Made by a program: the position numbers and the translations under genes. The notes beneath the pieces are model-generated. The model did not search any database. It was not told the origin of the DNA and saw only the letters and a list, made by a program, of their open reading frames with translations. From Spisula solida (taxonomy: Eukaryota > Mollusca > Bivalvia > Venerida > Mactridae), in contig OX365955.1 in the NCBI GenBank assembly GCA_947247005.1, positions 37,737,822-37,801,821 of the forward strand: a stretch of 64,000 bases of DNA. Reading direction: 5' to 3'. Below, piece after piece: positions 37,701 through 49,700 of this stretch; the stretch's first letter is position 1; every line of letters starts with the position of its first letter.

Positions 37701-40700
37701 GAGTTAGAAAGTAGGTGTTCTGTAGCTGTTATTTGGTAGTCCCTAATGTAGAATCTGTGGACATCAGTTTGTTGACCTTTGCTGAGCACGCAAATTAATC
37801 TTGTTAATTTATGGATTTATAATTATCAAGGAAAATAGAATGAAATGAATGGCTGCAACAATATAAAATAATATTTAAAATTATTAAACTTTATGTTACA
37901 TTTCAGTATATAAGTACAAGAAAGATACGGACGTTTCCCTCGGCGACAAGCTCTCCAAGCTCAGTCTTCATTCTATCAAAAAGAAATCCTCTCGTATCAA
38001 GGAGCGTTTTTCTGCCAATCTTGGATTTATTGATCAAACTCGAGACTCAAATTTTGACAAAGAAGAAACAAGATACCGCCATTTAGAGAAGACTGTTCGT
38101 GTTTTCATTAAGGATGTTCAGTTATATCTTGATGAAGTTCAGGTAAGGCAAAGTCCAGTTTTTATCAATTATTGTAGTCTTAGCTGCTCAGCTAGCTCAG
38201 TTGGTAGAGCACTAGGTTATCTCCCTGTAGATCCAGGTTGGATTCCAGTCTCAGGTTCCAGGTTTGGATTCCTGGTCAGATTCCTGGTTTGGATTCCAGG
38301 TTTGGATTCCAGGTCAGATTCCTGGTTAGATTCCAGGTTAGATTCCAGGTTTGGATTCCAGGTTTGGATTCCTGGTCAGATGATTATTTCAGATTGGCTT
38401 TAAAATAACTATTTTTATTTCAGATCGGAACTATACTATGTTCAATACAAATTTTAAGTATTAAATATTCTTCTATGATATTGACCCTTTTTTCCAGAAT
38501 CTTGCCGTTTTGCAGCCTAAATTTGTACTTTCGAAAATTTGACAACAATGTTGATTTTCCTCCACATGTTGAAAAGTTGCTGGTTCCTTGTGGAAGAGTA
38601 AGTTAGTTCTGGTTGGGATGTTGTCCAGGAAACGTTGTTGTTGTATATATTAACTGGAAAATTATTAAGCCATATTGTACCTTCATCTGGGTACTGTTTT
38701 ATCAAAGCACTTACGAAATTCTTAAAATTACGTTCAAATTTAAATTCTTAATTATTCTTTAAAACATTCATATTGAAGACAGATATTGGCTGTTGGACTT
38801 AGTTGACCCAATAACAACCAATATCACAACTTGTAGCTGTTCAAGTGTTACAGAGAATTAAAATATGAACCATAAGGTAACGATTTCCGTATAAAGTGCT
38901 TTGATAAAACAGTACCCTGGTCTTTTATCAGGGTACTAAATGGAATTGGAATCAGTATGTATTGAGTAAAGGGTTATGTTGTGACTGTTACAGAATGTGG
39001 TGGGATGTCAGGAAAGTATTGCTGCTGATATTGAAGATTTTTATAGTGAGAAGAGAGATATGCAAGATGTTCAGAAATATCAAAGTTTCTGCAATACCAT
39101 TCATATGACTTTCTTACCTAACTTTGTAAGTATGCATGGCTTCCTTACCTAACTTTGTATGTAGTAAACAAGTTATGACTTACCTAACTTTGTAAGTACG
39201 CTGTCTCTTGGAGCATGTTGCCGAACACTATGCTAGGAAACGAACAGCTTCAGAAAAGCGCTATGTTTTGGACGAAGCAAAAATGTACATGCTACGGACT
39301 AGCCCACGCTGATAGTGGACCCTTGCACAGCAAATTGCTAACGAGAAAGGAAAGTTCTTAGAAACAATATGCTATCTGAGAGCGTTATTCAACAGGTTCC
39401 TGGGTACTGTTTTACTAACATCGCGTAAATGTCGCGTAAGTTTGCGCATATAATTGTCACTTACGCAAATCCTTAAGTGTGTTTTACTAAACGATCGCAA
39501 GTTGTTGCATTTATTTACGTTAAAATATTGAATATTGACCATAGACCGGGCCACAATATTACCAATATAACGGGAACCAGAATGAATAAATATACATAAA
39601 AGTTCGATAAGTTTTGATGATCAAACAGGTTTATATTACTAATCACGGTCTATAACAACAAGTGACGGTCGAAAATCAACAGTGCGTGGCAGAAACTCCT
39701 CACTACGTTCATATTTGCTATTTACGCTTACTCCGACCTTGCGTAGAATTACGCCAATACTTACGACAAAACATGAGAAAAAATATCTTAGTAAAACGCA
39801 TTTACGCAAATATTATCGACGTACGCAATATTTACGGAAAACTTAGAGTTACGCTAGCGTAAACGCTTTGATAAAACAGTACCCTGGACCAGGTTGGATT
39901 TTATACCTGGTTAACAGGCTTCTGTATATTATGACTAAAACTGCATAAAATGCAATGCAATTAAATAAAAAAAAATCAACACATTTACAACACTATATAA
40001 GTAAGAAGTTTATTTATTTGTAGAGTGGTAAGGAATATTCAATTTCTGAGGACTTTGTTTGTATGATTTTGTTTGACTGAGACAGTCGTAAGTGCCTTAT
40101 TTCGCTGCCTTATTGGTCAATGACCTCAGACTTCTCGTGAATGATGACTTATAATTCTCATAATGTTTTTATCGTGTTTATTTACAGCAAATGGAGGTTG
40201 AAGAATTGGTGGTTCTACCGTTAAATCAAATGGTACTGATGTTTAATGGACCAAATAAAGTAATACAGAAACGTTATGATAAGTTACTGGATTATGATAA
40301 TATGAAAAGAAAGGCACAAAATGATAAGGTGAGGTTTATTTGTCGTCATCAGTATTTTTATGCCTCTCACATAATGCGGAATACAGTGGTACCTCTCTTG
40401 AGCGACATTTGTGGGAGACAGACAGAGTGTTTGTTGTAGAGAGGGAGCCGTTGTGGAGAGGGACTGTACTTCTGGTGCATAAATAGCATGATTTAACCTC
40501 CAAAATATGTACACGATGTACACAAGCATATGTCATAATTAGTTAATATGAATAAAGTGTATTGAGGCTGCCAACTCCTGACCAGATTATGATCTTATTA
40601 ATTATATAAAATTAAATTATTTCGCCGATTTTGCCTTGAAAATAAGTACTGACTACATGTACATACAAAATTACAGAATGTTCGTGTACACCAATTTACA

Positions 40701-43700
40701 TACATGACGGTCCGGATCGGACGGGCTTTAGACGGTACCGTACTCCCGACGCCATTTGTTTTAAAATAAACAAACGCTTTCCTTTTTCTTATTAGAAAAG
40801 ATGCATTAATCGTCACTTTATTTTAATTAGAAGATACAAGTTTCTCACCTTACCCTGACCAAAGTTATAATACAGACCACCTATGAATGAAAACAATTTA
40901 ATCGTCGTACTTATCCAATTACACCAAACCACAATTTGTTAATCGTGTTACAATGCAAGTGTGAAAAATAGCGATTTACAAGCTTCTCAATGATGATTAG
41001 TATACCATATTAACACATTTTGGCAGACAGTGTCATAACATATGAAAACAATCAACAGCTGACTTAACCTTTGGCGGTCCGGAGAGGTAATTCTTAGTGT
41101 CGGTACGACTTTTGAGTGACGTTTGCCGTAGAAGGGAGGTGTCATTTCTCGGAGGGAATTTAACGTTGAAATTGCATGGGAGGAATTTTGAATGTCGTTT
41201 AAAGGAGGGAGTCGTTTGAGAGAGGTGACGTTACGAGAGGGAACACTGTAGACATATTAGGTGTGTTTGTAATGTTCTTCACATTCTGGACAATGGAACA
41301 CACTTATGATATGATCAAACTGGACATTGTTCAGAACATGTTCTCTCTGTGCCTGCTAAAGTGGTGGTGCAGCCAGAACTGTCAAATGACAACAACAAAA
41401 ACAATGGCCGCCAGAAACTTCACAAAACATGCTTGTGTCATAAAATAGAACATAATACTTTATTTTCCAATTATTTTTACTTCCTGTTCCATTTAGTTCG
41501 TAATTCGGCACACTTTCCAGGACAGTTCTGTTTTGTTTGTAAGTTGTTCGGATTGAAAATTCCGCACACTGTTCAGGACAGACGTTACAAACACACCCAT
41601 TGACTGTGTGTAGATGGATGTCTGTCTGCCACAAAGTTTGTCTGCTCTTGTTGTAACCATTGGTCGGTTTTAGATTTGAACTTCACCTGAATAGTACCAG
41701 GCCTAGTTGTGCATATTCTCAGGAATTTCAGGTCAGATGAACTTCGCCAGAGTTATGGCCCTTTGTGTGAGACACACTTTCTTATGTCTTGTGAAACGTT
41801 TGTAATATTAATGTATGAAGATGGTACATTGTTCATATTGGTTCCATTTGACTTAGGAGTAAGGTTATGATCCGTGAATTTTCAAAAAAGCCACATTTAG
41901 ACCCTCAAGATTTTGGTTTGAATGATCATATTCTCTTAAAATCATGGGTATTTTGCCTATAAAATTGTAATATTTAGTAAAAAATGTTCAGATTCAGAAG
42001 CTAGTGGAACCCCTGTGTTTAGTGTAATTGTTTAGTGTAATGGTCGCCAGCTATGTTTTTTAAGTGAAACCCTTTTGTGTACCCTTGTTGAACATGTATA
42101 TATATATTTCAGGCCTTTGAGAAAACCTTACAGATGGCCAAGCAGAATTATGAAGCATTGAATGCACAACTGCTGGATGAATTGCCCAAGTTATATACTC
42201 TAGCTACTCAGTTATTTCGAGATTGTGTTGCTTCATTTGTACGATCCCAGAGAGAATTCAATGATCAAATCATGCAGGACATGTACACATTGCTCTGTGT
42301 AAGTTCAAAGATTTACTGTAAAATCACATATTATCGTTGGTATTAAATTTCGTTGATTTAGATAAAACTGCATTTTCGGGGGGTAAAAAATTTGTGGATT
42401 ACAAAACATGGAAGGGGATTCCTATGTTCCATATTTGGAAGATCGATTAATCGTGGGGATTATATTTCATGGCCAAAAAACATTTTGTATAGCTATGTAA
42501 TTTGTTTGTGTCATTTGCAAGCGTAAAAAATGTTGTATTTCAAGCAACCACCTGTATTAACAGTTAATACTTATAAATCCCAATCAAGTAATTTTCATAT
42601 CAACTTGTTTTAAATAATGACCTGTTTTAAGTCGGTCACAATTGATTTATCCCTTGATGGGGTGCTCAAGGATAAGAAAAAATTGGACAGGGAAGGCAGC
42701 ACTCAACTTAAACAGCCGAGCACAGAAAACATAAAAACAACACAGACCACAATTACACCGCACAATACCCAACAGACAACTGAACAAGAAAATGAACACA
42801 GCCGCTGAAAGTCCAAGATGCAGCTGTCAAAAAGTCGAAAGTCAAAGTCCCAGCTGTCAAAACATCGAAAGTCCAAGTCCCAGCTGTCAAAACATCGAAA
42901 GTCCAAGTCCCAGCTGTCAAATAGTCGAAAGCCCAAGTCCCAGCTGTCAAATAGTCGAAAGTCCAATTCCCAGCTGTTAAAAAGTCTAAGACAGTTTAGA
43001 CATGTATAATTGTATGAGCTGTATCTGTTGCAGGTTGATGTATTACATGGTGAGACAATAATAGAACAATTCAACATCAAGCATACACTGATTGTCGACA
43101 AACTGGCCATGTTGAGTTTCATGCCTAGATCATTCTCACCTCGTGTAGCCGACCAGAAACAAGAGAAGAAGAACAAACGAATGTCATTAGATCCATCAAT
43201 GTTACGATCGGTAATTGAAATATACTCAATTTGTGTGCTAACCTGGCCCTGATCTCCCGAAGCATCTCAATCTGAGCTGAAACTCATCTCAAATATTGTC
43301 ATCTATCTTTAAGTTGATTTCCATGGGAGACTTGACTCAAAATTGGCATAACAAAACAGAAACATTATTCTGAGTACAGTAATTTTTCAAGAGCTGGAAT
43401 TTCAGATTTATCTTAAATTCAGACTATGATTTGAGCAAAATCTCAATTTGAGCTGTGATTTCTACTTGAGATGCTTCTGGAGATCGGAGCCAACAAAGGA
43501 GGTGCAACTTTATACGAGACTTGAAACACTTTATTTACATAGAACAAATTTGGAATAAAGTGAAAACCTGTACCTTGATTTGATTTGTTTTGGAAGAAAA
43601 TGACAAAATGGGAAATAGATGTTGTCATTCTTTTACTACTGTGTTTGATTTCTTATGAGATCAACAGGGTTCTGTACTGCTATTCCCGAATAATTAGGAA

Positions 43701-46700
43701 ATCCGCTCCACTAGAAAGAATGAACTTTTCTGCAAAACTTGAAAGGAATTTGGTGAAAATATTTGAACTATTGACAGAGTTATGGTCATTTGAAATTTCA
43801 TTGTCTGAATTTTACACTAGAATGATGTTTGAACTGAGTGTTGGTGTACGTGTGTGTGCTATTGACACTTGAAACAGACTTGCGACTCATTTTCAGGAAT
43901 AGGCATTATGCCTCAGTTGAAGCCCTGGTTAAAACAAACTGCCCTAGATCTCTAAACCCCTCCCCATTGCTCCCTATCTCACTTATAAGAAATAAGAATC
44001 TATTGGTAGATATAAGTACGGTTGATTAAGAATTTCATTTAACATAATGATTCAGTTTATTTGTGTCAAAATATGAATATACTGGACATACCGGTATTTG
44101 AGGATTTGGTTTTGGATTAACTTATTAGTGCAATTCAGGTCAAAACCTTATCTTTGTGTTGTTTACTGTATAAGTTTGGTTATATTGTCTTTACAGACTG
44201 AAGCAGCTAAGCAGATAGATAGTCAACGAATCTTTGTCACTCAGCAGTATCCTGCAGCCAAGTTGTTCCGGGTCGTAGAGACGCATGTTGCCACGGATGC
44301 GTTAGAATTATCATTATGTGAGGGGGACGTAGTAGGTGTGATCGTAGAGAAAGATCCAATGGGCAATAAGGAGAGATGGTTTGTTGACAATGGAGGTAAA
44401 TAAATTGATTGATTGATTGATTGATTGATTGAACGAACGAAAGAAAGATAGAAAGAATGAATGAATTACTGATTGAACTATTGATTGAACTATTGATTGA
44501 AAATTGATTGATTGATTGATTGAATTAATTAATTACTGATTGACTATTGATTGATGGAACTATTGGTCGATTGATTGACTGTGCTAACATTTAGTTTAAG
44601 GTGTATGTATTTTAGGGTACTAAGCTTTTGACTTCTTGTACTTGATATGTTTAAAATCATTGAATGTATTGTCTATTGTTAACATCTCGTAATATTTGCA
44701 TATTTTGGTGGTTAATTTCTTGTAGAGATTTTATTTCTTGTTCATGTTCTTGTTAATTTTCATTCAGGAAATCTCTCCCCCTCCAGGAATGACATAGCAG
44801 TTATGTAACCGTATTGTACTATAGATCCTTTACATACTGTTTCAGCAACAAAGGGGTTTGTACCACGGAATGTATTGTCATTATATGAAGCCTCGCCTTC
44901 TCGACCATTATCTATGGGGAGTGGACAGCTTTTACAACCAAATACCTCAACAGGAAATGTTTCCCCTAATCTGTCAGCTCGTAGTCACTCACCAAATCAA
45001 CAACTCAGTCCAGGTAATATAAACACATTCAGTCCAGCATGATATTTTGTGTTATGAAAGCAAGGAAGTTAACTGTTCGTATTGTGGTTAAGTTAAAAGT
45101 TTAGTTACCAATTTTCGAGGGCTGCTTTCAGCAGTTCAGCCGTTTAGCCACCCTTTGACACTTTAACTTCCCCTGGTTATTGGGCTACCAATGGAAACCT
45201 GCGCTTGAGTCTCACTGGGGAGACTATTTCTCTCCTGGTGGGTGTGTAGCCAACATCGATCTGCGGCGCCCAGGACTATCGAACATAATTAAACAGTGGT
45301 CCAGACGGGGGTTGATAATGCATAAAACAAATTTTACTTATTCGAATGAACCATGAATGACACATACTTAAACTTTCATTGTCATTCTATTTTAATCTGA
45401 AAGGAGGAGCATTTCTAAAGGTTAAAAAACATCTGTGTCTGTTGTTCTTAATGGAATTTAGATAATATTTACCAAAGTGTAATTTTCTCATGTTTGATTG
45501 ATACAATATAACATATTTTACAACTTGTTATAAAAAACCTCAAATTTAGCATAAATATACTAGTCTGAATTGTAATAATGTAAGTGCTTCATCATTGTTA
45601 TGCCCCCTCCTATCTATGATGAAGGGTTTATTGCTTAGCACATGTCAGTCGGTCAGTTGACCAAATGGTTTCTGTTCAAGAACACTTTGCCCTAGAATCT
45701 TCAAACTTTACATGGAGGTAGGTCGTCAACCCCTATTGATTTTAGTCAGTTAAACAAAGGTCGAGGTCACTGTGACATTGGCCATTTCTGACTATTCAAA
45801 TGGTTTCCGTTCAATAACTGAAGAACACTTTGTCCTAGGGTCTTCAAACTTTACATAAAGGCTGGTAGTAGGTCAAACGTCAAGGTCACTGTGACCCTTT
45901 ACCATTTCTGACTTTTGGGCTGCCATGGGGGCATACGTGTTTTACAAACATCTCTTGTATCAGACTGTGTTACAATTTTTGTAGGTATACAGAGTACTGG
46001 AAGTGGTTCTGCATTGCACAGTCTAATGTTAGTGCTGCATCATTATATGAGACTGTGTTACAATATTTGTAGGTATACAGAGTACTGGAAGTGGTTCAGC
46101 GTTACACAGTCTGCAGGAAGTAGAAGATGATATGGATTTTGGTCTAGAAGAAGAGATGATGCCAGACATTGATGTACCAGACAATACACACACTGAAGAG
46201 GAATTAGAGGTAATTAATGTATGCATTAACTATAAGGTGAAGGGTCAACATACTGTGTAGAAACTGCCAATGTGGGATGGGTTATTTACAGTAAAACTTC
46301 AATAATAAGACCACCTTTGGAACTTTTTATGCCCCCCTATCGATAGATGGGGAGGCATATAGTGATGCACCTGTCCGTCCGTTCGTCCGTCCGTCCGTCC
46401 TGGTTAACCCAAATTGACCGTTTCTTCTAGCATTAATATGGCTTGCTACAAAGCTTTCATACTTGCATGGATGTTGTGTATGAACACTCTCCACACGCCA
46501 GTATCACCTAACCCCATTTTGACCTTGACCTAATTTTGGACTTAGACTTATTTATGGACAAGGCTTCCACAGGGGGCATAAGCGTTTATTGAACGCAGTC
46601 TTGTTTCTTAATTTCTTAGTGAACACTTAGGGAAGACAAAAAAACAAAGCACTGAAAATGACTTTTAAATTATGTTCTTATTTTAAGATGGTTTTATTAT

Positions 46701-49700
46701 AGAGGTGGTCTTTAAGTGAGGTATTACAGTATTTACATGGTTTGAGAAAACATCTGTTATTTAGATAAAGAAGCTGTTAGATTCGGTTCAAGCTTGTTTG
46801 GTATTTTTAAGAGTTTAATGAATTGTTTTGTAAACTTTATGATGTTACTGCTTCTAGCATGCTGGTTAAATAGTTAATATTAGTATTTTGAATTCTTCGC
46901 TTCTTATAGTGTTTTAAGAATGTAGAATGCATTGTTCACTGACTCGGAAGCATGTCAGTTTTGCTTGATCTATCTTTGATATTGTTTTTAATTTTATGTC
47001 TTTCCTAATAGCATGTATAGTTATAAAATGCTTGATACTTCAATATTAAGTATTTTGTGTAATGCATTTGATGCATGGATTTTAATGGTTATGAATGTAT
47101 AACTCAATTCCTTTCATTTAAAGTATTATTTTGTAAGATTTTTGGGATGGGGATCAGTGTCATGAAATTCTGTGCTGTAACTATACCCCCGCACAACGAG
47201 TTGTAAGGGGGGTAAACTGGATTCAGCTTGTCTGTCCGTAGACGCATTCTTGTGGATGCAACACCTCCTACAGTTTTGGCAGGATTTCGCTCAAACTTTC
47301 ACAGATGAACAACCTGAACATATAGATGTGCATGAAGAAAGAAATTTGCGCTGTGATGAATTTTTGCAGAATTATGGCCCTTTGCCAGCGGGGGTATATT
47401 AGTCTGCCGAATGGCGACAGCTCTAGTTGTAATTCTGTTGCTAGTGTTAATCAGCAGTTCAAGACTGTTGGGTTTGTTTAATACACTATATGACTGATGT
47501 GAATTATTTTTTTTATAAATCACATAATCATAGTTTGCATCCTGGAAAAAATTAGCTTGTAAGTTGTTCTCAAGGTTGAGGCACAGCTTCCAATACCGTT
47601 TTTGAACAATTTCAGTTAAAAATAATAAAAGTAACTCGTCCCTTTGGCGCAACAAGGTTGTATCTCTCTATACACTATATAGTGAGATACAACCTTGTTG
47701 CGCCAAAGGGACGAGTTGTAAAAAGGTTCCAGTACTTGTGAACCTTGTAACGTTCAACGTAAAAAAATCCAATCCATAACAGTGAGCTATTCAAATAGTC
47801 CAGGGAATTTGACACGACTCTCGACCTATTAGCATAATTTAACGAGTTATTGTCTATATTTATAATCCCGTTTGTATGTTCATGCATAAAGGTTAGGATC
47901 AGGTCAAATTCTCTGAGCTATTGTAACGTACACATTCATAGAGGAATGGGTTTGTAGGTGAAAGCTGCATCAATATTTTAGCTTGTTCTTTTTTCTATGT
48001 CTCTAATGAATGTTATGTAACTTTTCTCTTGCACAACTCTTGCTTATGTTTATATTGTAGTGTAATTTTTATTCAAATTTTCTTGTTAAGCAACCGAAGT
48101 TGCCTGCAGTAAGTATGAATACTGTATTCAATGTAATATAGATAGTACATAATGTCTACCCTGACATCCCTCCACAATAGAAATGGAACACTTGAGTGAA
48201 AATTGCTGGACTGTTCCATTCTCCTTTCCCTGTGGTAGCATTTCAACCACCTTCTCCACACACGTTTTGGATCATTCCATTATTCCATTTCTGTTGGAAA
48301 TGTTTTTGGAACCCAGAAATATCCCATTCTTTTCCTGAAACTGGTTATTGCAAACAACTGGATTATTCCATTTTCTGGAGCACAGGAATGTTCTGTTTAC
48401 TGCCTGGAACTGCTTATTGCAAACCTCTGGACTATTCAATCATCTGGAGTACTGGAATGTTCCATTTGCCTTAGGGGTCTTCTCTCTACAGCCTGCTGGA
48501 TAATCCCATTTTTCCTTGGCAGAAAATCATACTAGTAATAACTACGGAATATTAGTGATAAGTTAAATGGTTAAAAACATTTTTCTTCCCTTATTTCTTA
48601 ATTTATTGCTATTAATTATACAAGGTTCAGATTTCTGTGTTTGCTTTTCTGCATACAATGTATTTTTATGCCCCCCTATCGATAGATGGGGAGGCATATA
48701 GTGATTCACCTGTCCGTCCGTCCGTCCGTTCGTCCGTCCGTTCGTCCGTCCGTTCGTCCGTCCGTCCTGGTTAACCCAAATTGACCGTTTCTTCTAGCAT
48801 TAATATGGCTTGCTACAAAGCTTTCATACTTGCATGGATGTTGTGTATGAACACTCTCCACACGCCTGTACCACCTAACCCCATTTTGACCTTCACCTTG
48901 ACCTAATTTTGGACTTAGACTTATTGATGGACAAGGCTTCCACAGGGGGCATAAGCGTTTAGTGAACGCAGTCTTGTTTCTTCACTAATTTAGTTTTCAT
49001 CTAGTAGACTAAGTATATAATAATATTCTTCATCTGTCTGGATAGAATTATGCCTGTGCATTGAACCCATGCATTGCAGTAATAGTGCTATAAAGCTGCT
49101 GTGAGGTTATCATTAGTTAGATTTGCTACCAAACTGTGCTAAATATTAAGCTTACATTGATAGAACACCTATCCGAGGCTTATTATAATTCTATAAAACC
49201 TTCCCTACTGCTTTCCTAGCCTTTATATGATTTACTAGTAGAATGTTGAACTCTATTGATGGATGAGTATTTGAACAGGAAAGCATTAACATTAAATTCA
49301 GTCTCATGTATCTCCGAAAGTATTTGAGCTATGATCATGATACTTGATAGAAATATTTATCATCATTATGTCCCTTTTGTGCAACAAGGTTGTATCTCTT
49401 TAAAGACTATAGTTAGATACAACCTTGTTATGCCAGAGGGTGACAAATTGTGTTAAAGGCCAATTTAAGAGATGTGCTGTATTCATAATATTCCAGGGTA
49501 ATGAACTTCTACAAACCACATCTGTCCACAATTTATATTTCTTATTAAAGAGAAAATAGTTTTTATTTACCCAAGTGTTTATATACTAGTACTGCATGCT
49601 TGTTCTCTGAAGTTATTGTAACTTTAATGTAACTATGTTTGATAGACGTTAGGCCTTTTCTATTGGGCTGTTTTGTGGAGCAGATTTTAGTCTGGTTCCC

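Noticed and set aside
10432..38265. tRNA-like sequences as working tRNA genes
   Set aside because: Acceptor stems or arm spacing do not hold and several continue into SINE-like bodies, so they are listed as repeats.
42703..43176. Minus-strand 157-residue frame over the 30-bp array
   Set aside because: It overlaps exon 15 of the + strand gene and the minisatellite. Repeats of [10 protein letters not shown] mirror the 30-bp unit.
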